A stretch of 64,000 bases of DNA from an uncultured Collinsella sp. (GCA_900541745.1 UQLA01000008.1:37574-101573), one strand, 5' to 3'; numbered from the stretch's first letter, positions 41,669 to 50,372 are shown. Notes: generated by a model not told the origin, from the letters alone. Made by a program: numbers and translations.

Positions 41669-42529
41669 TTACTTGATGTTGTACTTAGCCATGAGGGCGT
41701 CGACGGTACCGTCGTCGGTCAGGTCCTTGATGGCCTGGTTGATATCGTCCTTGAGCTTGGTGTTGCCCTGGTTGATGGCGATGGCGTACTCCTCGCCGGT
41801 GCTGATCTGCTTAATGGTCTGGCAGGTGTTGAACTGCTCGGCGGTCAGCTGGCTGGCAACGGAGCGGTTGGTGACTACGGCGTCGCCCTTATCGGACTGC
41901 AGGGCGCTGAAGCACTCGGTAGCGTCCTTGTAGGGGACGATCTTGGCCTTGGGGAAGTTCTCCTGGGCAAAGGACTCGGCGGTCGAGCCAGACTGGACGA
42001 TGATGGTAGCGTCGGCGTTGTTGAGCTTCTCGCTGTAGTTGTCGGCCGTGATGTCGGTGTTATCGACCTTGGTCACGATAGCCTGATCGTCCATGTAGTA
42101 GGAATCGGAGAAAGTGACTTCCTTCTCACGCTCGGGCGTGTCGGTGATAGCCGCGATGGAGACGTCATACTTGGCGCCCGAAGCAACGCCCGGAACCAGC
42201 GTGTCGAAGTCATTGTTGACGTACTCGACATCCAGACCCAGCTTGTCGCCGATAGCCTTGATGAGCTCAAGGTCAAAGCCCTGATAATCGCCGTTGTCAT
42301 CCTTGTACTCAAACGGAGCGTACTCGGCAGAGGTGCCGACGGTCAGCGTACCGTCCTTGACGAGCGCGTACTCCTTGGAGCCGTCGACCTTCTCGACCTT
42401 AGCGTCGTCAGAGCTGCTGGAACCGGCATCAGAACCAGAGGTGGCGTTGGACGAGCCGCAGCCCGTCAGTGCGAGGGCGAGCGCCATGGCGCCCGTGGCG
42501 GCAAATGCGCCAAGCTTCTTGAGCTTCAT
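41669..42529 (-). CDS. amino acid ABC transporter substrate-binding lipoprotein
   Basis: A family-3 solute-binding protein of 286 residues. The lipobox is LALTGCG (lipidated Cys24), followed by a Ser/Asp-rich spacer. The binding core has LTVGTSAEYAPFEYKDDNG, GFDLELIKAIGDKLGLDVEY, AAITDTPEREKEVTFSDSYY, VQSGSTAESFA and AIAINQGNTKLKDDINQAI. It delivers a polar amino acid to the permease. The start at 42529 follows AAGGAGA; the frame to 42658 is upstream read-through. Confidence 0.92.
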   Translation of the reverse strand: MKLKKLGAFAATGAMALALALTGCGSSNATSGSDAGSSSSDDAKVEKVDGSKEYALVKDGTLTVGTSAEYAPFEYKDDNGDYQGFDLELIKAIGDKLGLDVEYVNNDFDTLVPGVASGAKYDVSIAAITDTPEREKEVTFSDSYYMDDQAIVTKVDNTDITADNYSEKLNNADATIIVQSGSTAESFAQENFPKAKIVPYKDATECFSALQSDKGDAVVTNRSVASQLTAEQFNTCQTIKQISTGEEYAIAINQGNTKLKDDINQAIKDLTDDGTVDALMAKYNIK

Positions 42530-42586
42530 AATCAGTCTCCTTCCGGTGACCCCGTTTGATTCAGAGGTCTGCAAAAACTGATGGCT

Positions 42587-42615
42587 ATTATGCACCCGCT
42601 TGAGAGAATCTGCAA
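42587..42615 (-). promoter_or_regulatory. promoter of the amino acid ABC operon
   Basis: On the minus strand -35 TTGCAG (42610-42615) and -10 CATAAT (42587-42592), spacing 17, about 60 bases before the start codon at 42529. Confidence 0.55.
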
Positions 42616-42676
42616 TTAGAAAACTGATTGAAACAAACCCATAACGTGAATGGAACACTGCACTTTGTGACAGTCA

Positions 42677-43543
42677 TTACTGCTGCAACGACCTTAACAG
42701 TCTGATTTCAGCCGCATAACCTGCAAGTTCGTTCGGTGTCTCCAAAATGAATGGCAATGCGCGCAAGCGGCTATTCGATACAATATTCTGCATAACCTGC
42801 ATACCGCCGCCAAACTCTTCACTACCCAAATAACCCTTACCGATGCATTCGTGGCGGTCCTTATGGGCGCCGCAAGGGTTCTTCGAATCGTTGATATGCA
42901 CGGCGCGCAAGCGCTCGATACCCACCACGCGATCGAACTCGTCGAGTACGCCGTCCAGATCATGGATGATGTCGTAGCCGGCATCACTCACATGGCAGGT
43001 ATCCAGACACACGCCCAGCTTGGCCGACAGCTCGGGGCGCTTGTCGGCAACACCCTCAATGATGAGCGCCAGTTCCTCAAAGCTGCGGCCCACCTCGGTG
43101 CCCTTGCCAGCCATAGTCTCGAGCAGCACAGTTGTCTGCTGGCCCTCAAACATCACCTGGCACAGGGTGTCGACGATCATCTGAATGCCGGCGTCGGAGC
43201 CCTGCCCCACATGCGCACCGGGATGGAAGTTGTAGTAGTTGCCGGGCAGCGCTTCCATGCGCCGCAAGTCCTCGGCCATTGCCTCCAGGGCAAACTCGCG
43301 CGCCCGCTCTTTGGCCGAGCAGGGGTTATAGGTATACGGGGCATGAGCCACGAGCGAGCCAAAGTCGTTTTGCTCCATAAGCTCGCGCAGGGCCGCCACG
43401 TCATCCATGTCAAGGTCTTTCGCCTTGCCGCCGCGCGGGTTGCGTGTAAAGAATGCAAAGGTATTGGCGCCAATGGATAGCGCCGTCTCCCCCATCGCCC
43501 GATAGCCCTTCGTCGTCGAAAGATGGCACCCAATCGTCAGCAT
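42677..43543 (-). CDS. nfo: deoxyribonuclease IV (AP endonuclease)
   Basis: Endonuclease IV of 288 residues. It cuts DNA 5' of abasic sites. The N-terminus is MLTIGCHLSTTKGY; then LVAHAPYTYNPCS, NFHPGAHVG, LLETMAGKGTE, VCLDTCHVSDAGYD, VHINDSKNPCGAHKDRHECIGKG and FILETPNE. These are the zinc ligands in the family order. A palindromic repeat copy starts 18 bases upstream of the start codon, in its promoter region. Confidence 0.93.
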   Translation of the reverse strand: MLTIGCHLSTTKGYRAMGETALSIGANTFAFFTRNPRGGKAKDLDMDDVAALRELMEQNDFGSLVAHAPYTYNPCSAKERAREFALEAMAEDLRRMEALPGNYYNFHPGAHVGQGSDAGIQMIVDTLCQVMFEGQQTTVLLETMAGKGTEVGRSFEELALIIEGVADKRPELSAKLGVCLDTCHVSDAGYDIIHDLDGVLDEFDRVVGIERLRAVHINDSKNPCGAHKDRHECIGKGYLGSEEFGGGMQVMQNIVSNSRLRALPFILETPNELAGYAAEIRLLRSLQQ

Positions 43544-43560
43544 CTCCAGCTCCCCCTCAT

Positions 43561-43645
43561 CAGTTGCGGTGAAATAGTTCCTGTTTGGCCCCTATTCTGC
43601 CGCAAACAGGAACTATTCCACCGCAACTTATAAAAGGGGCATCAG
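43561..43645. repeat. 85-bp palindromic repeat, copy 1
   Basis: The two 24-bp arms (43564-43587 and 43603-43626) pair with one mismatch around a 15-base loop; a conserved tail TTATAAAAGGGGCATCAG follows. Copy 2 (44748-44832) differs at only four of 85 positions and has the same orientation. Confidence 0.8.
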
Positions 43646-43715
43646 AGATGCGGGTCACCAAGCACTGCGGCTACGGGCGCCAGCGTCATGATCCCCTACG
43701 TGTCAGCGCCAAGTC

Positions 43716-44735
43716 CTAGAGGGCTAGACGGATTGCATCGATAATGCGCGCGCAACGCTGTGTGGCAGCAAGGGGCATGACGGGACTCTCGAGTTTCCCC
43801 GCCCGGATGAGCTGGGTCGCATGCTGGATTTCGCCGTAGAAATCATCAACCTCAAACGGGGCATTTATTTCGAGCATTCGCCCGTCGGAATACTTCACAT
43901 GGGCGAGCTCGGGGCGATGAAGGCGCTCGATTTCCAACGAGCCCCGCTCACAGGCAATCGTTAAGCGGCTTTCATACGCTGCCTTGCCGTCGCACACCAT
44001 ATGAATGGGTATGCCGCCGACGCTCATATGAATCTCATCGGCCCAATCCACGCGGCCGCCCGATACGTCACGCCAGCGAACTTCACGAGACGAAACATCG
44101 CACGCACCCGCAAGCAAATCCTCAAACCACCCGACCGCATAGCAGCCCATGTCATATAGACAACCACCCTGCAACGGATCGAGCAGATAACTCGAAGGGG
44201 GCTCACCATAATCAAGTTTTTGCACGCTTTCGATCGAGACGATACGACCGAGCTCGCCCGACGCAAGCAAGCCCTTCACACGAGTATGCATCGGACAAAA
44301 CCGATTTTTCATCGCCTCCATAAATGGCACGCCGCACTCACGGGAAACTGAGGTGATCGCATGGGCCTCTTCTTCATTCAAAACGGCCGGCTTTTCGCAC
44401 AGTACGGCCTTTCCCGCGCGCAGTGCCCGACAGACCCAATGCGCATGCATGCCATGTGGAAGAGCCAAGTAGATTGCGTCGACATCGGGGTCGGCAATCA
44501 GCGCATCATAAGCCGCATCACCGCTATCGTCAGCCGTGGCATAACTGTGCGCGGCATCAATCGAAAACGCCCTGCAAAACTCCTCAACATGCGAAGGAGT
44601 GCGACCGGCGGCAGCCACAAGCCGTGCCCCGTCCACCTCCTTGAGCGACGATGCAAATCGATGCGAAATGCGCCCAGCGCCCAAAACGCCCCAACGAACC
44701 TCACGCAAATCATCACATGAATCCCGATGGCCCAC
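43716..44735 (-). CDS. Gfo/Idh/MocA-family oxidoreductase
   Basis: A 339-residue NAD(P)-dependent oxidoreductase. REVRWGVLGAGRISHRF is the Rossmann motif, LPHGMHAHW and VLCEKPAVLNEEEA the conserved EKP segment, and PLQGGCLYDMGCYAVGWFEDL the C-terminal barrel. The substrate is probably a sugar or inositol derivative. I chose the GTG at 44735 (AAGGGGG upstream). The longer frame to 44813 runs straight through a palindromic repeat and would add 26 unrelated residues. The gene is bracketed by two nearly identical 85-bp repeats. Confidence 0.85.
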   Translation of the reverse strand: MGHRDSCDDLREVRWGVLGAGRISHRFASSLKEVDGARLVAAAGRTPSHVEEFCRAFSIDAAHSYATADDSGDAAYDALIADPDVDAIYLALPHGMHAHWVCRALRAGKAVLCEKPAVLNEEEAHAITSVSRECGVPFMEAMKNRFCPMHTRVKGLLASGELGRIVSIESVQKLDYGEPPSSYLLDPLQGGCLYDMGCYAVGWFEDLLAGACDVSSREVRWRDVSGGRVDWADEIHMSVGGIPIHMVCDGKAAYESRLTIACERGSLEIERLHRPELAHVKYSDGRMLEINAPFEVDDFYGEIQHATQLIRAGKLESPVMPLAATQRCARIIDAIRLAL

Positions 44736-44747
44736 GACAGCCCCCTT

Positions 44748-44832
44748 CAGTTGCGGTGGAATAGTTCCTGTTTGGCCCCTATTCTGGCGCAAACAGGAGC
44801 TATTCCACCGCAAGTTATAAAAGGGGCATCAG
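44748..44832. repeat. 85-bp palindromic repeat, copy 2
   Basis: Arms 44751-44774 and 44790-44813 pair over 24 bp with one mismatch. It matches copy 1 at 43561-43645 at 81 of 85 positions. Its last bases (ATCAG) include the stop codon of the aldo/keto reductase gene, so the repeat abuts that reading frame. Confidence 0.8.
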
Positions 44833-46016
44833 GAGCGCGTTTTGCAAAAGGCTTTAAGTGCGGCCGTTACGGGGCCGGGCTGGAAACGTCGGCGCACATC
44901 GTCGAGACGCTCGGGAATATCGATGTGCTGCGGGCAGTGACGCGCGCATTTGCCGCACTTGACGCAATTGCTCACCAGCTTGGGCTCGTTCGTCCGCACC
45001 GCGCTCGCCGTAAAGTATTGAGACAGCCCCGTAAACCAACTATGTGCGTAGCTCGCGTTGTAGGCACCAAAGCAGCCGGGAATATTGATGCCCTTGGGGC
45101 ACGGCATGCAGTAGCCGCACCCCGTACAGGGCACGCGATTCGATTTCTCAAACTCCGTCAGCACACGTGCGATGGTATCGAGCTGCTCTGTCGTCATCGA
45201 ATCCGGCAGGGCCCAATCAGCCAACGCCGCGTTCTCATCCACTTGCGCGGTATCAGTCATGCCCGAAAGCAGCATCGTGACTTGAGGATGGTTCCACACC
45301 CACGAAAGGCCCCAGGCGACAGGCGTGCGCAAATGCGGATCGCGCGCGTCGTCAAACACGGCGCGCGCCCGCGGCGGCAACTTACCCGCTAGGCGTCCGC
45401 CTAAAAGCGGCTCCATCACAAACACCGCGAGCCCGCGCTCGGCGGCTGCCATGAGTCCCGCCGTTCCCGCTTGGTAGTGCTCTCCAGCGTAGTTATACTG
45501 GATCTGGCAAAAGTCCCAGTCATACGCGTCAAGCATCGTGAAGAAGTCCGCCGCACTGCCGTGGTACGAAAAACCTATCTGGCGAATACGCCCCGCAGCC
45601 TTTTGGTGCGCAATCCAGTCCTCGATACCCAACGCTACCACGCGCTCCCACTGCGCGGGCGAGGTGATGTTGTGCATGAGGTAGTAGTCGATATGGTCAG
45701 TCCGCAAACGGTGCAGTTGCTCGTCAAAAAAGCGGTCGAAATCCTCCGCGCATTTGCACGAAGCATGCGGCAGCTTGGTCGCGAGCAAAACCTGGTCGCG
45801 TAGGCCCAGGCGCTCAAGCGAAGCGCCCACGCAAGCCTCGTTGCCGGGATAGAGATAGGCCGTGTCCAGGTAGTTAATCCCCTGCTCCACCGCACGGGAA
45901 ATGATGGCATCGGCTGTCTTCGCATCCGGGTGTCCCGGCGCACCGGGAAACCTCATGCAACCCAGCCCCAGCGCCGAGATACGGTTGCCGCTTTTGGGGT
46001 CAACGCGATATTGCAC
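44829..46016 (-). CDS. aldo/keto reductase with C-terminal ferredoxin-like [4Fe-4S] domain
   Basis: A 395-residue protein. Residues 1-280 are an aldo/keto reductase barrel (ISALGLGCMRFPG, INYLDTAYLYPGNEA with the catalytic Asp-Tyr, TKLP, DYYLMHNI). Residues 290-380 carry cysteines in CTGCGYCMPCPKGINIPGC and CVKCGKCARHCPQHIDIPE, enough for iron-sulfur clusters. Such Fe-S aldo/keto reductases are common in strict anaerobes; the substrate is unknown. The start ATG at 46016 leads directly into the conserved MQYRVDPKSGNRIS. Confidence 0.9.
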   Translation of the reverse strand: MQYRVDPKSGNRISALGLGCMRFPGAPGHPDAKTADAIISRAVEQGINYLDTAYLYPGNEACVGASLERLGLRDQVLLATKLPHASCKCAEDFDRFFDEQLHRLRTDHIDYYLMHNITSPAQWERVVALGIEDWIAHQKAAGRIRQIGFSYHGSAADFFTMLDAYDWDFCQIQYNYAGEHYQAGTAGLMAAAERGLAVFVMEPLLGGRLAGKLPPRARAVFDDARDPHLRTPVAWGLSWVWNHPQVTMLLSGMTDTAQVDENAALADWALPDSMTTEQLDTIARVLTEFEKSNRVPCTGCGYCMPCPKGINIPGCFGAYNASYAHSWFTGLSQYFTASAVRTNEPKLVSNCVKCGKCARHCPQHIDIPERLDDVRRRFQPGPVTAALKAFCKTRS

Positions 46017-46178
46017 TGCCCCTCCTCTCCCCTCGAAGCCCTAATGAGGCGAAACACAACGGCCACGCCATCGAAACACATTGGAATCGCAATCGAGAAC
46101 GTATCGTAACGTAGCAGAAATCGAGCCGTCACGACACCGCTTTAACATCAGCAAAAAGTCCGATGAAAGGAGGCGAGC

Positions 46179-46373
46179 GTGACCACGCGCGAGGACGCCT
46201 ACCCCTACCCCGGTGAACAGTACATCCTCTCGGTCGACCGTTATCAGATCGAGGTCATGGACCATCTGGACGAGCTTCCCGCCACGGGCGCCGTCATCTT
46301 CTGCGCCCTCCCCAAGGCCCGCGATGGCGTCGGATACCCCGCGCGCGTCTTCGCGGTCTGCCCGGCAGCGTAA
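46179..46373 (+). CDS. 64-residue protein resembling the C-terminal end of cyclase/kynurenine formamidase family
   Basis: A very short gene with a strong site AAAGGAGGCGAGC before GTG. The residues QIEVMDHLDELPATGAVIF and CALPKARDGVGYPARVF resemble the last 50 residues of cyclase-family (kynurenine formamidase-like) enzymes (enxxNLxxLPxxG, ALPLKxxxGxxxPxRxxA). The catalytic His/Asp part is missing, and no upstream sequence restores it. Either the remnant of a deleted gene with a fortuitously good start, or a small protein in its own right. A terminator follows at 46447. Confidence 0.5.
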   Translation: MTTREDAYPYPGEQYILSVDRYQIEVMDHLDELPATGAVIFCALPKARDGVGYPARVFAVCPAA

Positions 46374-46446
46374 GCTCCACGCGTCCATTCATTTAAAAAT
46401 CGCCACCCTGCATGCACAAGGTGCGCTGGCGGCATACAATCCATCA

Positions 46447-46474
46447 GGCGCCCCCTACGCGGGCGCCTTTTATA
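46447..46474 (+). terminator. intrinsic terminator immediately upstream of the panE-like gene
   Basis: GGCGCCC (46447-46453) pairs with GGGCGCC (46461-46467), followed by TTTTATAT. The panE-like ATG is only 17 bases past the tail. A TACAAT -10-like sequence (46435-46440) lies just before the hairpin. Confidence 0.75.
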
Positions 46475-46490
46475 TGGGGAGATAATTCAC

Positions 46491-47405
46491 ATGCAGATCA
46501 ACAAGGTCACCTTTATCGGCAAGGGCGGCGTCGGGCTACTCTACGGCAGTATGATCGCCCAGGCACTCGGCAACGACGCCGTCGAATACGTTATGGATGA
46601 CGTCCGTTTTGAGCGTCACGCGGGCGATGCGCTCACCGTCAATGGCAAGCCCTGTGCGCTCAAGTCCGTCCGCGCCAGCGAGGCAACGCCCGCCGATCTG
46701 GTCATTCTCACGGTCAAGACGACTGGACTCAACCAAGCACTCAAGACTATGGAGCTCGTCGTGGGACCCAATACGCTCATCGCCTCGCTGTGTAACGGCA
46801 TTACGAGCGAGCAGAAGATTGCCGAGCGCTTTGGCTGGGAGCATACCGTTCTTGGTATTTGCCAGGGCATGGACGCCGTGTTCCTCAACGGAGAGCTCAC
46901 CTTTACCAATGCGGGCGAAATCCGCTTTGGCGCGGCGGCCGGCACCGAGCTCGCAACCGTCACCGCCATCGACGAGCTCTACACGCGCTGCGGCATCGCC
47001 CATACCGTCGAGAGCGACGTTGCGCACCGCATGTGGGCCAAACTCATGCTCAACGACGGCATCAACCAGACGTGCATGGCCTACGGCGGGACCTACGGAA
47101 GCGCCACGGAGCCGGGCTCCGAGCAGCGTCGCTGCTTTGTTTCTGCCATGCGCGAAACGCTTGCGGTCGCCAACGCCGAGGGCATTGAGCTGACCGAGGC
47201 AGACCTGACGCAGATGGTGCACCTCATTGAGGGAATCGACCCCACCGGTATGCCCTCGATGGCGCAGGACCGCATCGCGCAACGAAAAACCGAAGTCGAG
47301 GAGTTCGCGGGCACCATTTGCCGCCTGGCCGTCAAACACGATATCCAAGTGCCGCAAAACGATTGGCTCTATCAGCGCATCCGCGATATCGAGAAAAGCT
47401 GGTAG
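46491..47405 (+). CDS. panE: 2-dehydropantoate 2-reductase (ketopantoate reductase family)
   Basis: A 304-residue ApbA/PanE-type reductase. VTFIGKGGVGLLYGSMIA is the NADP loop, ILTVKTTGLNQAL holds the conserved Lys, and ASLCNGITSEQKI and MWAKLMLNDGINQTCM the catalytic region. It would make pantoate for coenzyme A. Members of this family also act on other 2-keto acids, and no other pantothenate gene is nearby. The site GGGGAGATAATTC precedes the ATG. An intrinsic terminator directly upstream is unusual. Confidence 0.82.
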   Translation: MQINKVTFIGKGGVGLLYGSMIAQALGNDAVEYVMDDVRFERHAGDALTVNGKPCALKSVRASEATPADLVILTVKTTGLNQALKTMELVVGPNTLIASLCNGITSEQKIAERFGWEHTVLGICQGMDAVFLNGELTFTNAGEIRFGAAAGTELATVTAIDELYTRCGIAHTVESDVAHRMWAKLMLNDGINQTCMAYGGTYGSATEPGSEQRRCFVSAMRETLAVANAEGIELTEADLTQMVHLIEGIDPTGMPSMAQDRIAQRKTEVEEFAGTICRLAVKHDIQVPQNDWLYQRIRDIEKSW

Positions 47406-47438
47406 CGCCCGGCTCACCACGTCAACAGGCTCAACAGC

Positions 47439-47476
47439 AAAGCCGCCACAAGGAGCACTCCCCTTACGGCGGCTTT
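47439..47476. terminator. bidirectional terminator
   Basis: AAAGCCGCC (47439-47447) pairs with GGCGGCTTT (47468-47476). It lies between the convergent panE-like gene and the small membrane protein gene. Confidence 0.7.
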
Positions 47477-47513
47477 CATCTTCATCTATAACCAGTAGTT
47501 GATGTCCCGACGG

Positions 47514-47720
47514 TTAGAGCTGCGACTCCGACGCCTGGTCCTCATCGTCGCGACAAAGGACTACACCCGCACTTCCCAGCAGTGCGGCCGCGACCAACGC
47601 ACTGACCACGATAGAGGCAGCCCCACAAGACCCCTGCATGCCCGCAACGAGCGCGGCCGTAGGACCAAGGCAGCCAAGCACCAATGCGACGGCGGCAATG
47701 GCGATATCTCGAGCGTTCAC
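47514..47720 (-). CDS. small two-helix membrane protein
   Basis: A 68-residue protein with two hydrophobic segments (IAIAAVALVLGCLGPTAALVAG and ASIVVSALVAAALLGSAGVVL) and an acidic tail (CRDDEDQASESQL). GTG start with GAGGAAG upstream. Unknown function; a real gene is supported by the ribosome binding site and the flanking terminator, but homology was not recognised. Confidence 0.55.
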   Translation of the reverse strand: MNARDIAIAAVALVLGCLGPTAALVAGMQGSCGAASIVVSALVAAALLGSAGVVLCRDDEDQASESQL

Positions 47721-47833
47721 AAGACCACTTCCTCCACGAGAAAGACCTTATTTCTCATGAACTAGTGTGCCCCGCGCCCATATGCGCGGCGTACTGCCAC
47801 GGTAAGCGCTCTGTTAGCTCAAGCGCATGCATA

Positions 47834-47882
47834 GAACGGGCGTCCTTACGTTGCCCTAAAGCTCGGTAAAGACGCCCGTCCG
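47834..47882 (-). terminator. hairpin after the secreted protein gene
   Basis: ACGGGCGTC (47836-47844) pairs with GACGCCCGT (47871-47879) around a 26-base loop. Weak T-tail on the minus strand. Another stem CCGCGC/GCGCGG lies at 47773-47790. Confidence 0.5.
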
Positions 47883-47906
47883 CCAAATATCCGTGATGCA
47901 GAATAA

Positions 47907-48692
47907 TTACCAGCCGGTATAGTAGTCGGTGGTTCCGGCTGCGCAGCCGGAGTCATAGACCTTGCACTCGCCCTTGGAACCGGTAAACGTGGAGCCCTGA
48001 GCCTTATCGCCCGCGGCCACGACGTAGTAACCATCAGAATCGCGCCAAAAGCCCTCGGAATCCTGCGTCCATTCGCCCGTGCGGTGATGGTAGAGCACGT
48101 TGCTGCTGTAATAAGTCTCGCGGCGGCCGTTATAGTTATTGACGCCGCTCGAGCGCGTCAGGCCCGAGCCGTTCGCGTAATACGCAGCAGACGCGTAAGA
48201 CGAGCCGGAGCCGGCGTTGTAATACGAAGCCTGAACGGCCTCAGCGGCCTCGGCAGCCTCCGCCTCGGCGGCAGCAGCCTCGAGCGCCTCGCGCTTGGCA
48301 TCCTCAAGCGTGGAGCGAAGCTCGTCGAGCTCGGTCGACTTGGCGTCGACCTCCCCCATCGTCAACAGGCTACCCGCGCCGTCGATGCAACCCTGCAGCA
48401 CAGCGCGCTCGTCATCGGTAGCATAGTCGCCATACATATTCATAATGATCTGAGCGCGCATCTCCAGGGAATCGCGCTTTGCCCCCATCGAGGCGTTCCA
48501 CTCCTGCATAGAGCCATAACCGTCGCCGCGGTAGTCGACGGGCTGCACCAGCGTCGCCTCGGACGGCGTAGATCCGACCGTATCGGATAGTGTTGCCGCG
48601 CGGGCATCAGTTGCGCCGGCGCCCGCCAAAAGTGCCACGGTCAGAGCGGCGGAAAGGGCAGCGGCTTTCGGTTTTCGTGAATCGATCCTCAT
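47907..48692 (-). CDS. secreted coiled-coil protein with C-terminal double-psi-barrel-like domain
   Basis: A 261-residue exported protein. It has a signal peptide (AAALSAALTVALLAGAGATDARA) and a helical, Ala/Glu-rich coiled coil (STELDELRSTLEDAKREALEA). A Ser/Tyr/Gly-rich linker leads to a C-terminal module, GEWTQDSEGFWRDSDGYYVVA followed by GECKVYDSGCAAGTTDYYTGW. That end resembles the 3D/double-psi beta-barrel domains of cell-wall lytic enzymes (VYDxG...DxY), with two Cys that could pair. Probably acts at the cell wall; inference. The start at 48692 follows GGAGG; the frame to 48998 is upstream read-through. Confidence 0.75.
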   Translation of the reverse strand: MRIDSRKPKAAALSAALTVALLAGAGATDARAATLSDTVGSTPSEATLVQPVDYRGDGYGSMQEWNASMGAKRDSLEMRAQIIMNMYGDYATDDERAVLQGCIDGAGSLLTMGEVDAKSTELDELRSTLEDAKREALEAAAAEAEAAEAAEAVQASYYNAGSGSSYASAAYYANGSGLTRSSGVNNYNGRRETYYSSNVLYHHRTGEWTQDSEGFWRDSDGYYVVAAGDKAQGSTFTGSKGECKVYDSGCAAGTTDYYTGW

Positions 48693-48903
48693 GTAGCTGG
48701 AAACCTCCGTAGTGTGTTTTTGCTGCGTTTGAGCTGCGTGTGATTCGATCGCGCTGCATAGTACCCCGAGCAAATCGCGACCTGCGGTTTTACTCAAAAG
48801 GCGCACGTCAATTGCGTAAAACTCACATCCTCTCAACAGGAGTTTTCCACAACTCGAATGCATAAAGCGTGCCAAAAACCCTGTTTTTGCACCCTCTCTA
48901 TGC
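48693..48903. other. upstream region of the secreted protein gene
   Basis: About 210 bp between the secreted-protein start and the metY terminator. No gene, repeat or convincing promoter boxes were found. Confidence 0.4.
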
Positions 48904-48944
48904 AAAAAAGGCACCTGTGCAACCATTGTTCGCACAGGCACCTT
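48904..48944 (-). terminator. terminator of metY
   Basis: AAGGCACCTGTGC (48908-48920) pairs with GCACAGGCACCTT (48932-48944) with two mismatches, followed on the minus strand by TTTTTT (48904-48909). Confidence 0.8.
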
Positions 48945-49004
48945 GAGCAGGCATTTTATGCAGTTATACCTATCGAGTCGCAAGGGGTCCTTGCACAAGT
49001 CGCC

Positions 49005-50315
49005 TTACTCGTCCAGCGCGGCGAAGGCCTGCTTCAGATCCCAGATGATATCCTCGGCGTTCTCGGTACCGATGGAAAGACGGATCGTGGAGGGCGTGAT
49101 GTTCTGCTCGGCGAGCTCCTCGGCAGAGAGCTGGGAGTGCGTGGTGGTAGCCGGGTGCACGACGAGCGACTTGACGTCGGCCACGTTGGCGAGCAGCGAG
49201 AACACCTGCAGATGATCGATGAACTTCCAAGCTGCCTCCTGGCCACCCTTAATCTCAAAGGTAAAGATCGAGGCACCGCCACGGGGGAAGTACTTCTGAT
49301 AGAGCTCGTGATCGGGGTGCTCAGGCAGGCTCGGGTGGTTCACCTTGGCGACGTGGCTGTCACCAGACAGGAACTCAACGACCTTCTTGGTGTTCTCGAC
49401 ATGACGGTCAACGCGCAGCGACAGAGTCTCGGTGCCCTGGAGCAGGACCCAGGCGTTGAACGGGCTGATGCAGGCGCCCTCGTCACGCAGCAGGATAGCG
49501 CGGACATAGGTTGCGAAGGCGGCGGGACCGGCAGCCTCGGCAAACGAGACACCGTGGTAGGAGGGGTTGGGCTCAGCGATCTGGGCGTACTTTCCGCTCG
49601 CCTTCCAATCGAAATTACCACCGTCGACGATCACACCGCCCAGCGAGGTGCCGTGGCCGCCGATGAACTTGGTTGCGGAGTGGACGACGATGTTGGCACC
49701 ATGCTCCAGCGGACGGAACAGATACGGGGTGCCGAAGGTGTTGTCGACGACAACCGGCAGACCGTGCTTCTTGGCGATCTCGGAGATGGCGTCGATGTTG
49801 GGGATGTCGGAGTTGGGGTTGCCGAGCGTCTCGAGATAGATGACCGTGGTGTTGTCCTTGATGGCACCCTCGACCTCTTCCAGGTTATGGGCATCGACAA
49901 ACGTGGTCTCGACGCCAAACTGGGAGAGCGTATGCTCCAGCAGGTTGTAGGAGCCACCGTAGATGGTCTTCTGAGCCACCACGTGGTCACCGGCCTGGGC
50001 AAGAGCCTGCAGGGTATAGGTGATGGCAGCAGCGCCGGAGGCGACGGCAAGACCTGCCACGCCACCCTCGAGGGCGGCGATACGGTCCTCGAAGACGCCC
50101 TGGGTGGAGTTGGTCAGACGGCCGTAGATGTTACCGGCGTCGGCAAGACCAAAGCGGTCGGCGGCGTGCTGGGAGTTGCGGAACACATAGCTCGTGGTCT
50201 GGTAGATAGGCACGGCGCGGGAGTCGGATGCAGGATCGGCGCTCTCCTGGCCAACGTGCAGCTGCAGGGTATCGAAACCAAAGGTGTGCTCGGGGTTGTT
50301 GATAAACTGGCTCAT
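49005..50315 (-). CDS. metY: O-acetylhomoserine sulfhydrylase / aminocarboxypropyltransferase
   Basis: A Cys/Met-metabolism PLP enzyme of 436 residues, the length of MetY (cystathionine gamma-synthases are about 50 residues shorter). It has the N-terminus FGFDTLQLHVGQ, YGRLTNSTQ, LASG-type AVASGAAAITY, VVDNTFGTPYLFRP, and the PLP lysine in VHSATKFIGGHGTSLGG. It makes homocysteine from O-acetylhomoserine and sulfide. The ATG follows AAGGAG. A 17-codon leader ORF with two Cys codons lies in its 5' untranslated region, and a LysR gene is divergent. Confidence 0.93.
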   Translation of the reverse strand: MSQFINNPEHTFGFDTLQLHVGQESADPASDSRAVPIYQTTSYVFRNSQHAADRFGLADAGNIYGRLTNSTQGVFEDRIAALEGGVAGLAVASGAAAITYTLQALAQAGDHVVAQKTIYGGSYNLLEHTLSQFGVETTFVDAHNLEEVEGAIKDNTTVIYLETLGNPNSDIPNIDAISEIAKKHGLPVVVDNTFGTPYLFRPLEHGANIVVHSATKFIGGHGTSLGGVIVDGGNFDWKASGKYAQIAEPNPSYHGVSFAEAAGPAAFATYVRAILLRDEGACISPFNAWVLLQGTETLSLRVDRHVENTKKVVEFLSGDSHVAKVNHPSLPEHPDHELYQKYFPRGGASIFTFEIKGGQEAAWKFIDHLQVFSLLANVADVKSLVVHPATTTHSQLSAEELAEQNITPSTIRLSIGTENAEDIIWDLKQAFAALDE

Positions 50316-50372
50316 GATGATCTCCTTGATCGAACAAAAGTAAATAGAGAGAAGTAAGTCGCTGTCTCCTGA

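Noticed and set aside
44736..44813. N-terminal extension of the oxidoreductase to 44813
   Set aside because: It would translate a palindromic repeat; a well-placed GTG with AAGGGGG at 44735 gives the normal family start.
48858..50357. 499-codon open frame opposite metY
   Set aside because: Antisense shadow; metY on the minus strand has all family motifs.
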